From the NCBI GenBank assembly GCA_022495995.1, contig JAFEMH010002102.1, forward strand, positions 248,001 to 312,000: a DNA stretch of 64,000 nt, read 5' to 3'. This document shows, in pieces, positions 54,749-64,000 of this stretch. The notes beneath the pieces were generated by a model that did not search any database, was not told where the DNA came from, and saw only the letters and a program-made list of their open reading frames with translations. The stretch's first letter is position 1. The number at the start of each line of letters is the position of its first letter. Both the position numbers and the translations under genes were made by a program. This stretch comes from Adenophora triphylla var. japonica (taxonomy: Eukaryota; Streptophyta; Magnoliopsida; Asterales; Campanulaceae).

Positions 54749-57732
54749 ATGGCGGAGGGATCTCGAAGGAGTCGTCGTCAACGCGATCGAGGTGGTCGAG
54801 CAACGGATGGAGCTCAAAGGAATTGGATTTCGTTCGTTCCATCTTCGAAAAACCCGGATGTTTTGTATCCGAATCCGGAGGTGCACAATCGTCGCTCCAT
54901 GAACGTCGGGGAGGTAAGAAATCCGTTCCGTTTTGATTCCCTGCTCGAATTTTTGAATGCTAGGACTAGGTTTTAGTTTTTCGCATTTTTTGAATTTTTT
55001 GTTATTATTTTATGCCTTTTTGTGAAATTCTTGATGAATTGTTGAAAATGGACATGTAAAAATTGTGGGTATGTGTATTTTGTGCAGAAATGTGTAGATT
55101 AGCTCTTATTTGTGAAAATAAAGTGCCTATCTAGTGAATTGCATGCTTTGGTGTTTTGTACCTAATGCTATTTATGTATGTACATTGTGAGAAAAATTAT
55201 CGTGTAGTGATAATTTTTGTGAAAAAAAAAAAATGTGACATGTGCCGTGTTTTGTGACGGGTTATATGTGAAAGTGTGTGCCGTGTAGGGACGGATTTTT
55301 TTTTTTGTTATGCATATGTGTCGTGCCGTGTTTTGGGTGACGGACTACGTGGGGAAAATATGTGCAATATGTCTTTGTGTTGGGACGGATTTTCTTTTGA
55401 AAATGTGTCGTGTAAGGTTTAATCCCCCTTTTTTTTTGAGAAAATGTGTACAGTGTGTGCCGTGTTTTTGTGACGGACTGCATGGGAAAAATTATATGCA
55501 TGATATATGTGAAAATTATGTGCATTATATGTGCATTATATGTGAAAAATATGTGCATTGTGTGCCGTGTTTTGTGACGGGTTACATGGAAAAATTATAT
55601 GTATAATGTATGTGAAAATTATGTGCAATATGTGCCGTGTTTTGTGACGGGTTATATGTGCCTTTGTATTAAGTATCTTGTGATTGACGTACCTTTCTTT
55701 GTGTTTACCTGCGGGATGCGGGAGCTTATGGCGGGAAGGCGAGAGGATGAAGACTCGGGGATCGCTCGAGGCATTGTGGAAGCTATGGCGGCGGATGCCC
55801 GATATTTCCGTGGGCGGTAGGCCGAGTCCCCGGAGGCTGGTTTATGCTTACGGCCTAGGTGTGTTCGTTGAGAACACCGGGTGGAGTGTCGACACGAGGA
55901 AGAACAAGAGTGTCTTCCTGGGTTTATCAGAGTATTGGTGGGATACCACCCACACCTTCCACACAGTGGGGCGAGGTGACGGTGGCATGCCCACGATTTT
56001 TCTTTGCTATTACCGGGCTCTCCTTGAAAGGAGCTGTGAGGTGGAGAGACATGATAGGCGATGATGTGTTGGCCAGAGGCTGCTGGGCTTTGAGCCTCGT
56101 CCTCGCGAGGGCACAGGGATCTTTGTGCGGCGTGGAGATGAGGATCACGGCCGGTGTGGGGCCTACATCCAGAATGCGGCCGGGTGACGACGGAGCGGTT
56201 AGCGCGCTCCTTCTTGTGGTATGCACCGTCCGAGACTCTGTTCTCGAACCACGCGACCGCGGCTCCCTTCGCTTTGTTGGAGAGCTTGATTGACACTGGA
56301 TAGTGCAGTGATATTGCTTGGGGCGAGCGGAGCTTGGGCGAGCTCTACTTCTCCTTGGACCGGTTTAGCAGGGTGGCGGTTCGTTGGCACCTTTGACTTT
56401 GCTTTGGAGGTATGAGTTTATTCTTTGTTTTTCTTGATTTAGCGATCTGTCATTTCTCCATTGTCTTTTACTGTGAGCCTTCTCTGTTTTTGTCACGGGT
56501 GTGGTTTTATGAGGTTTTCCGGTGCTTCCCGTGGGATAGGGATCACAGAGTACATTCTTTGCGTACCACTGCTATCTTGGGCTGGGCTCGTACGGCGGAA
56601 GAGGAGGACCAGTAGGGAAGCTCACCATTGCCTACGGGGATGTGCATGAGCGTTTGGAGAGGGATAGCCCGGAGGGGTTCGTCTTGTTCCCGTGGACTCG
56701 GTATGAGGGAGATGAGTTTGAGGGCTCCGAGGTGACGGCGCGGCGGAAGATCTTTGCGGGGCTTGACTTGTGATGTCATGTACTTGGGGGAGGCGGGTCT
56801 TCTCGGGCAAAGATGGGTGTGTGCTTCCCGTGGCTCAGAGGACCCTCCCTTTGGGATGCTTGACTCCGGGATATGGATGTGCTTGACTTCGAGAGGTGCC
56901 TTGGCGGTGTCGGTGCCGAGGAGTTCATTTTATACGGAGAGGAGTACGGGGCCTTCGTGAGGAGGAAGCCGAGGACGCCGCAGTGTGGCGCGGGAGAGAG
57001 AGGCTGGCCCGCAGCTCCTCGAGGTTCCGATGCCGGGACCGGATTTCTCGTACGTCCGTGGGGACGGGTCGAGGAGGAGGGTGTCTCGTACCCTGCCGGA
57101 GCAGTGCTCCCGCCGCATACCGAGTGGATCCCGACAGATCGGTGAGTGTGCTGACTCTTTTCCATCTTGGCATCTTTTCTGCATTTTTCTCTTTTTGTTG
57201 TTGAGTATAACTGCATTTGATGAGCGTTTCCTTGGCTTCTTGTTGGTGCAGGTCCCGGGGAGAGCCTACGATATGCTGACTCGCCGTTACGTGGCGATGC
57301 GCTCCTTCGCTAAGAAGATGGCGTCGAAGGTGTCCTGCCGGTCTTCGCGTCGTGTGCTGGGCCAGACGAGCTCCTATGCCTTCGAGGCATTCTCAGACGT
57401 TCCTCCGCCTTGAGCCGAGCCTGAGCCGCAGCAGAGGGGCCTTTGAGGCGGCATAGCATGGATGCCGGGACGTCTTCGGGAGCCGCAGGGCCTTCGAGGG
57501 AGCAGCCCTTTTATCGCTCATGCCTCCGCATGGTGCACAGGGTGAGGGTTCCTCAGAGCCTTCTTTCTTCGATCCTTTCGTCGGATTTGATCCTTCGGAT
57601 TACTTTTCGTGGGAGCCTCCGGCGGGTGCTCGGTATTCCGACGACGAGGATGTGACGGGCGAGTTCGCTGGGATGCCCGACTTTTCTTTGGAGGACCTCG
57701 GTGAGGATGATGATGCTGAGGATTCTGATTAG
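54749..57732 (+). pseudogene. Antisense PMD-like gene of B2, four exons
   Basis: Exon 1 is 54749-54913 (MAEGSRRSRRQRDRGGRATD, donor GTAAGA). Intron 1 holds a GTGCCGTGTAGGGACGGA-type minisatellite (55230-55680). Exon 2 is about 55714-56409: LEALWKLWRRMPDISVGGRP, SEYWWDTTHTFHT, FAITGLSLKGAVRWRDMIGD. Exon 3 is 56499-57141: VWFYEVFRCFPWD, RARKIFAGLTCDVMYLG-like, ECGAEEFILYGEEYGAFV-like. Exon 4 is 57252-57732: VPGRAYDMLTRRYVAMRSFA and acidic end FSLEDLGEDDDAEDSD. Acceptors of introns 1 and 2 read CGG where B1 has CAG, and frameshifts are common. It is PMD family. Convergent to pol, with its own palindrome-bearing promoter. Confidence 0.75.
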
Positions 57733-58050
57733 TATTCATTTGCTTTCCCTCTTTTCATATCCCTCCTTTTTTTTGTTTAGCAACAGACATTTTTGGGTAC
57801 CTGTAATAAAACACATGTATTTGCATGGCAAACAGTATTTTATTTTAAGATGTAATGTCATTTTTTGTGATTCCCGGGATTTGTCCTAGAAATGGTTGCT
57901 ATTATTATTTTTTTTTATTTTGTGCATGCCACGTGAGCTGAGAGTGCATTTGTGGGTAGTGTATGTTTGCCGGGAATGGCTTTGGCCAGTGTTAGGGCAG
58001 TTTGGAGCAAGGTTTCTTCCCCATTTTCTCTAGGAACCTCCATTTTTGCC
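57733..58050 (+). other. Spacer between B2 antisense genes
   Basis: It holds AATAAAACA (about 57803) and TTTTATTTTAAGATG as possible 3' processing signals for the PMD gene. A CACGTG box lies at about 57931, then a T-rich stretch before the next ATG. No palindrome of the B2 type is seen here. Confidence 0.4.
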
Positions 58051-59540
58051 ATGGATTCTTCGTACGTCCCTAGAATTTTGCCGAGGCTTTCGCAGGAGAG
58101 GCAAGCACACTTTCTTGAGCAGTTGAAAACGTGGATGCGGCGCCGTATGCGGCATCAGAGACGGGCTTTCGAGGTAAGGTTTCGTCTTTGCTCGGTTTGG
58201 TCTTTTAAGGAGTTGGTTCTTGATTGGGATTTGTTGCGGGCTGCCGCGAAGTTCTGGGATGTTAGGAGGCACGTGTACTGTTTCTCCTACAATGAAATGG
58301 TGCCCACTTTTGAGGATTTTCGGGCTTTGATTGGAGGACCGGAGGTGGAGACCATCTCGCTTCCTTTGATTGGTGGTCCTGCGGTGCGCGTGAAGCTTGC
58401 AGGCTTTCTGCGTACTTCGTTGGAAGAAGTGCAGGGCATGATCCTTGATTCGGGTCATATTGACATTTCTGAGCTGCCGGAGCGGTTCATGGTTGATGAT
58501 GAGAGTGACGTCTCTTGGGATGTATTTGCCTTGTGCGTGATGGCGACGCTTTTTCTGGTCAGTTCCCTTGGTATCTGTGATGGCGCTTTGCTAGATGTGG
58601 TAGGGCACTGCAGAGCTGGAGAGGATATTGTCCCGTTGGTGCTGGGGGAGACTCTTTATGGTATCGACCGTCTGGCGACTGGGGATCATTTTATGAGAGG
58701 GGGAAGCCCCGCTTTGCTCACCTTGTGGCCGCGAGAGAGACTCCGGCCATGCCCGAGGCTCCGACGTCGTTTAGCCCGTGGTCATTTGCTCGCCGACCTC
58801 TTGTGTTGGATATGGATCACCCGCCCGGGAGAGATGGATGGCACGGCTTGGTACGCATCGATTCGCCGGTGGGTTCCGCACCGGAGGATTGAGACCAGGA
58901 GGGTCTTGCAGAAGGGTCCTACGTTATCGAGTTCCAGGTTTGTCTTGGTCCTCCTTCTATATTCCGTCGCTTGTTTCCCGGCAGTTTGGGATGAAGCAGA
59001 GCCTTTGTTGGGCCGGGATGACCTTGCTACTGCGGAGATAGCTCCTCTTTGTATGGCGGCTCCAGTGCCTTCTTGTATTTTCGAGGGTATGGAAGTATTC
59101 CGCTTTCCCTCCCGTGGTACTCCTTAGACGTAGGGAGCGTTGTATTGACGACGACTCGGCATCCGGCCCGGTATGAGCAAAGATGTTGCGATCCCAAGTG
59201 GTCTTGGAGAGCGGGCGTGTAGCGATTCTGGGACCCGGTTGCCGTAGTAGCTATTGCCTTAGGAGTTCCGAAGCCCGGTCCGACCCTTTGGATGTGACGG
59301 GAGACACTTGTTTGACTACGAGACTAGAGTTGACCGAGTGACAGGGAGAGGTCCTCTTTACTGCACTCGCAGGAGGAGATCCGAGCCGAAGCACGGGCGA
59401 ATGAAGCCCCGAGAGCTACCGGATTGTTTGACTCTACGGGAGGACCCCGCATCTCTGACCGAGAGACGCAGAGTTGGTCCACGTGGAGCGAAAGAAGACT
59501 CGCCGGGACGAGGGAAGAAAGGAAAGAATGGCGAGGGACA
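58051..59540 (+). pseudogene. DUF7745-like gene of B2
   Basis: ATG 58051 opens 225 coherent residues: ILPRLSQERQAHFLEQLKTW, FRLCSVWSFKELVLDWDLLR, KFWDVRRHVYCFSYNEMVPT, FEDFRALIGGPEVETISLPL, SDVSWDVFALCVMATLFLVS and LVLGETLYGIDRLATGDHFM. A frameshift near 58720 moves the second block (RRPLVLDMDH, VPGLSWSSFYIPSLVSRQFG) to another frame, although the first frame stays open to 59127 by chance. A charged tail (EIRAEARANEAPRATG) follows near 59375. It is the same family as F 46601-48040, and more complete than B1. Function unknown. Confidence 0.73.
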
Positions 59541-60300
59541 AGCGCTGATGGCGCGGAATGACCTCCTAAGTATCCATTCATTGCATTTGCAAACACATTA
59601 TTTGTTAAATGTATTAAGCTGTCTTTTAGCATGTTGTGAACTTGAGAGTAGACCGTGCTTGAACTCATCAAGAAATGTTGTAACCGTTAGTGATTTGTGA
59701 TTTACTTTTAAAGCTTTGTCGAGACGCAAGATCTCTTGTTTGCCTTTGCTTCTGTTGTGCACTTTGTCGGCGTCCATCTTTGGACTTTTCTGTTTCATTC
59801 GCGGACTGAAGCAGCTCCGGCCCCGACGGCAATCCCCTTTGCCGAGGCTTTGTGCTTGGCCGAGAGGTTGAATGCTCCCTTGACAAGTCGTTTTGACGGT
59901 CTTTTCGTAGCTTCCTTGCCTCTTGTTGGCGTCGGGCTCTTGACCACTTTTTGCAGCCTTCGCTTGAGCTTCTTTTTTGTGAGCCCTTGCTCGAGCTCTC
60001 TTTTTTTTTTTTTTGTGAGCCCTTGCTCGAGCTCTCTTTTTTTTTATTTTTTTTTGTGAGCCCTTGCTCGAGCTCTCTTTTTTTTTCTTTTTTCGAAGCG
60101 CGTGAGGGCGAAGACAAGCCCCTGGCTTGGAAGCGTACATGAGTCGGGCCGTTTGATGCCGAGTGACCCTCGATGTCCTTTGATGTTGCCGCCGTCGTTT
60201 GACTTGGTCAAGGTGTCTGTTGGGGCGTGTTCTTGAAAAGTGCGTAGCTTGATGGAGGTCTTGATTGACATTCAAACTTTTGACTTTTTGTGTATTTTTA
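59541..60300. other. Convergent 3' region of B2
   Basis: The minus-strand pol and plus-strand genes meet here. It contains the block shared with B1 (TTTGTTAAATGTATTAAG). Three ~46-bp tandem units of GTGAGCCCTTGCTCGAGCTC plus a T run lie at 59980-60085. The T runs make a Lys/Arg/Ala-rich minus-strand reading frame that is not a gene. Confidence 0.55.
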
Positions 60301-60362
60301 GACCGGACCAATTAAGGTTGCCTACGTTCCCGGACTAGAGGGCTCAGTTCCGCGTAGTTCGA
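60301..60362 (-). other. Conserved post-integrase motif, B2
   Basis: On the minus strand: CGAACTACGCGGAAC, TGAGCCCTCTAGTC, GGGAACGTAGGCAACC, GGTCCGGTCTAAA. It aligns with B1 14775-14841 and F 46308-46384. Confidence 0.6.
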
Positions 60363-61600
60363 CACTACATGGAGTGCCAAGAGATGCACAAATGTTCTTC
60401 TTCAGCGAAGTATCTCGCGAAGTTTGCTTCCGTTGACCGGATTCATGAAGGGATTGCCGTCTAGGTCCTGTCGCCTTCATGGCGCCTCCGGAGAAGATCT
60501 TTTGAACCACGAAAGGGCCGATCCATGTGGGTTCCCATTTTCCCAAAGGGGTTGGTTCGAGTGGGAGGCTTTTCTTTGAGTACAAGGTCACCTTCCCCGA
60601 TGTCTCGGGATTTGACTTTCTTGTCGAAAGCTCTAGCCATCCCGCTTTGATAGGCTCCGGACGTGTTCCATGGCCTTTAGTCGTCGCTCGTCTAGCGTGA
60701 GCCAATTCGTCATGTCGGCTTCGGAGCCATTCGACTTCGTTGATGTCATTTTCCAGAAAGACTCTGGAGTGAGGGAATTTCCACTCGATGGGAAGGATCG
60801 CTTCCATCCCGTATGTCGTGGCAAATGGGGTTTCTCCCGTGGTCGTTTACGACTGATGTGCGGTAGACCCAAAGTGCAAGGTGCAGCTTCTCGGGCCAAT
60901 CTCGTCCTCGGGTGGTCATTTTTCGGATGATCCGTTCGAGGGTTTTGTTTGCCGCTTCCACGGCGCCGTTTGTTTCAGGCCGGTAGGGAGAAGATTTGTG
61001 ACGTGTGATCTTGAATTCAGCCAGCCCGTCGAATTCCCCTTCGAAGTGTGAGCCGTTGTCCGATATGACCTCATTTGGGATGCCGTATCGGCATATGATG
61101 TTTTCCTTGAGGAAATGCGCGACCTTCTTGGAGGTGAGTACCTTGTAGGACTTGGCTTCGACCCATTTGGTGAAGTAGTCGATGGCTACTAAGATGACCT
61201 CGTGACCGCTGTCGCCGCGGAGCGATTTTCCCGATGACGTCAATTCCCAAGTGGCAAAGGGCCAAGGTGTAGTCATGCAAGAGAGATCGTGGGGCGGCAG
61301 ATGATTGAGGTTGGAGAACCGCTGGCACTTTTCGCACTTTTCTGACAAAGTGGATGCAATCCGCCTCCACGGAGATCCAAAAGAGTAGCCCATCCCGAGA
61401 ATGATTTGCATCGTGGCTCGGGCGTTCATGTGGGGACCGCAAGCCCCCTTGTGGACTTCTGCTCATGAACTTGCTTGCTTCTTCTTGGCCGACGCAGCCG
61501 TAGGAGTGGCCCGTGGTAGCGTTTCTTGTATAAAGATGTCCCCGAGGATGACGAAGTGAGAGGCAAGGCGTTTTAGTGGCCATGATGCTCTTGGTTTTGA
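60363..61600 (-). pseudogene. B2 integrase
   Basis: The zinc domain side has CEKCQRFSNLNHLPPHDLS. The core has VAIDYFTKWVEAKSYKVLTS, GIPNEVISDNGSHFEGEF and SSPYRPETNGAVEAANKTLE, so the second Asp and the Glu are kept. The first Asp block (TWGIDVIG) is frameshifted to ELTSSGK. The C-terminus reads MEAILPIEWKFPHSRV, GKWEPTWIGPFVVQKIFSGG. Frames 61429-60746 and 60807-60322 cover most of it. Confidence 0.83.
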
Positions 61601-62260
61601 CCCCTTCTCGTGTGTGGGTCTCCCTTGTTCATGAAGGTGGTTTCCCGTTCTTGAGGTATTGGAAGATCCGGTTATACCATGGCTCATCGACGGGCTTAGG
61701 TTCCGGTTCGATCTCACAACAAGAGGCGTGAATTTCCTTTCGTCGGACTTTGAAGGGTTTGATTGCTTTTCCTTCGTGGATTTCCACAAGGGAGGCCAAG
61801 GTGGCTAAGGCATCTGCAAACCTGTTTCGGTCTCTTGGCAAGTAATGGAAGGTGACCTCTTCGAATTGTGTGATGAGGTCCTCCATGCAGTGCATGGTAT
61901 TTTTGCAAGCCCGGGTCTATGGTTTTCCGCTTGTTTGAGACTTGGTTGATGATCAAGGCCGAGTCCCCATAAACTTCGAGTTTCGGACATTCCTCTCGAG
62001 TGCGGCTTGTAGTCCAAATAAGCAGCTTCATATTCGGCGGCATTGTTGGTTACCTCGAAATTGAGCTTTATAAAGCAATTGGGGTGTGCTCGTCCTTGGG
62101 ATCCACCAAGAGCATACCGATGCCGTTTCCCTTTTTGTTAGCCGCTCCGTCGAAGAACAAGCTTGCCATCGATTTTCGCTTTCGATTGTGAAGATTCCCT
62201 CGTCCGGAAATTGTGGTTCGGGGCCTCGAGCCTCGTCTGGTTGGGAAATCACCATTGTTC
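61601..62260 (-). pseudogene. B2 archaeal-type RNase H
   Basis: Readable blocks in three frames: LFFDGAANKKGNGIGMLLVD, KLEVYGDSALIINQVSNK and RDRNRFADALATLASLVEI, then EPEPKPVDEPWYNRIFQYL leading into integrase. Acidic residues are kept. Frameshifts lie near 61900 and 62020. Confidence 0.82.
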
Positions 62261-63600
62261 ACCATGGCCCGTCCCCGATTGACTTTTGGTTTACGTACTT
62301 GATGTCAAATTCCGCTAGGAAGAAAGACCATTTGGCGAGCCTCATTGACAGAGATGGTTTGTCGAAGAGGTACTTGACCGGGTCCATTTTGGAAACCAAG
62401 TGTATCGTGTGCGACCGCATGTAGTGCCGTAGTTTCCCGACAACCCATACCAGAGCCGCGCAGGTTTTCTCGAGGGCCGAGTAATTGAGTTCGCCGCCTT
62501 CAAACTTTCGACCGACGAAGTAGATGGCGTTTCGACCCGTGACTCCCTCCTTTCTTGACAGAGCATGGCTCCAATCGCGGTGTCGGCCACAGCTAGGTAT
62601 AGCAACAAAGTGGCTTTTCCTCGTGGGGAGGACAGAGAATCGGAGGACTCACAAGGTATGCTTTTATTTTTTCAAAGGCATCTTGGCATTCTCGAGTTCC
62701 ATTCGATGTCGGCGTTCTTCTTCATCGCTTGAAGATTGGCTCGCATATAGAGGTCAATTGGTTGACGAAGCGGCCGATATATTGCAGCGGCCCATGAAGC
62801 TTTTCACCTCCGTCTCGAGTTTGCGGTGGTCTCATTTCGATGATAGCTTTGATCTTTTGAGGATCCACCTCGATGCCTCTCTCGGTGACTATGTATCCCA
62901 AAACCTTGCCTCGGCTAACCCCAAATGTGCATTTGGCGTGGTTAAGCCTCATTGAGTGTTTTCTGAGGCGATTGAAGAATTTTCTCAGTGTCTCGTGAGG
63001 TGTTGTCCGTCCGATCCCTTTGAGTGAACGATCATGTCATCGAAGTACACTTCGATCTCTTTGTGGATCATATCGTGGAAGAGGGCGGTTGCCGCCCGTC
63101 GTAGGTAGCCCCAAATGCGTTCTTTAGTCCGAACGGCATTACTGTAGCAAAGAGGTTCCCCAGTGGGTTGTGAAAGCCGTCTTTCTTGGTCTTCTTCGCC
63201 ATCTTGATCCGATTGTAACCGGCAAAACCGTCCACGAAGGACTTGACTTCAAATTGGTCAGAGTGTCTACCAACATGTCGATGTTGGGTAGTGGAAAATT
63301 GTCCTTGGGACTTGCTTTGTTGAGATCTCGGAAGTCCACGCAACCGTACTTTTCCATTGGCCTTGGTGACCGTGACGATATTGGAGAGCCATGTGGGGTA
63401 CTCGATCACCCCGATGAAGCCGACGCGGAGCATTTTTTCGATCTCCTCTTTGACTTGTAAAGACCATTCTCGGCTTGATTCGGCGTAGCTTTTGCTTGAT
63501 GGGCTTAGCCTCGGGACTCAAGGGGATCCGGTGCTCTACAATGTTAGGATCTAATCCGGCATGTCTCGGTAAGACCAAGCGAACACATCCACGAACTCTT
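62261..63600 (-). pseudogene. B2 reverse transcriptase and RNase H
   Basis: Blocks on the minus strand: AKPIKQKLRRIKPRM, VDFRDLNKASPKDNFPLPNI, FVDGFAGYNRIKMAKK, TVMPFGLKNAFGATY, and the catalytic YFDD encoded at about 63040-63050. Then MRLNHAKCTFGVSRGKVLGY, EIDPQK-type EVDPQKIKAIIEMRPPQTR, and QYIGRFVNQLTSICEPIFK. The active site is intact, unlike in B1 and F. The frame breaks at least seven times. Confidence 0.82.
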
Positions 63601-64000
63601 TCAGCAAAGGCAATAATGCGTCTTGCTCGTGCCGGTGAAGAAACTTCCGATTTGCGTCTCTTTTGGCTCTTCAAATAGCCCCCAAATTCACTTTGGTTAA
63701 AACCTCCTGCACTGGGCCCGGTTTTTCTCTCGTTTGACAACATGCTTAAAGATGTGCTTAATGTATTGTTCGTTTAATGTGTCTCGCTTCTTTATCAAGT
63801 GAATCGTTATTAACCTTTGTGTGTTAGTTAATTTATCGCTTGTTAAAAATGCAATGAGAGGATACTGAAAAGATCGAAGCATTCATTAAGAGCATACGGG
63901 AATACATTATTGGCAATGAGTTCGTAATCTTCCGGCGTGAGGCCATCGATGACTCGAGAGACTCAAATTCAAAGCTAATGGACTCGTGGATGAGTTTTGA
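63601..64000 (-). pseudogene. B2 protease-RT spacer, cut by window end
   Basis: It reads as a broken match to the B1 spacer: MLRSFQYPLIAFLTSDKLTN, then RDTLNEQYIKHIFKHVVKRE just before the RT start. The region at 63890-64000 corresponds to PEDYE-IANNVFPYALNE of B1. The protease itself lies outside the window. Confidence 0.65.

Larger units (their letters stand above)
51038..64000 (-). mobile_element. Element B2: Tat/Ogre-like retrotransposon with antisense gene cassette
   Basis: On the minus strand from the window edge: spacer, RT/RNase H, archaeal-type RNase H, integrase. The DUF7745-like and PMD-like genes (plus strand), a 2.2 kb tandem-repeat 3' UTR and the 3' LTR follow. It is the same family as B1, with colinear genes and junctions. 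Gag and the 5' LTR are beyond the window. Catalytic blocks are better kept than in B1, yet frameshifts are denser. Confidence 0.82.

Noticed and set aside
54411..54842. 143-codon minus-strand ORF over the PMD promoter
   Set aside because: Antisense to exon 1 and the palindromes; no homology and not kept in B1.
57952..59127. A continuous 391-codon frame as an intact gene
   Set aside because: Homology to the family stops near 58720 and continues in another frame; the rest is open by chance. The upstream 33 codons have no match in F.
59598..60311. Minus-strand frame rich in Lys, Arg, Ala (RARARAHKKK repeats)
   Set aside because: Produced by T-run tandem repeats in the 3' region; no start context and no counterpart in B1.

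Overview
This window is plant nuclear DNA made almost entirely of nested LTR retrotransposons. No intact host gene is visible. It is probably eudicot, but the species cannot be told from the sequence. The evidence is Ty3/gypsy Tat (Ogre-like) polyproteins with a second, archaeal-type RNase H, primer-binding sites of the tRNA-Arg type, plant MITEs, and plant-mobile-domain (PMD) style genes.

Layout: 1-2309 is AT-rich flank with MITEs, including one MITE inserted in another. 2310-19650 is Tat element B1, with pol on the minus strand and two genes on the plus strand beyond its 3' end. B1 is broken by a pol-deleted chromovirus A (4027-11183, target duplication GTGTC) and by solo LTR H (12456-13976, duplication ATGCC). 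At 19651 B1 is interrupted by a chain of plus-strand Tat elements, each cutting the one before: C (19651-24769), LTR fragment G (24770-25512), D (25513-31757), E (31758-37189) and F (37190-51037). F is cut by element B2 (51038 to the window end, minus strand). B2 is a second copy of the B family, seen from its 3' LTR back to the protease-RT spacer.

Three features recur. (1) B1, B2 and F carry the same antisense two-gene cassette downstream of integrase: a four-exon PMD-like gene and a DUF7745-like gene. The copies are diverged and decayed, but exon borders still match. (2) Every Tat family here has its own CpG-rich palindrome, used in pairs spaced by about two or three helical turns. In four LTRs one copy sits about 20 bp upstream of the TATA box. 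The same palindrome recurs in element leaders, and in F and B2 also in the promoter of an antisense gene. This is the strongest candidate for an undescribed regulatory system. (3) The tRNA-Arg primer site is echoed inside the end of each LTR, and the D and E leaders hold repeated GCAA-tetraloop hairpins.

All coding regions are pseudogenes as written. The innermost elements (F, B2) have more frameshifts than the outer ones that contain them. This contradicts the nesting order and makes indel errors in the consensus right of about 38 kb worth testing.
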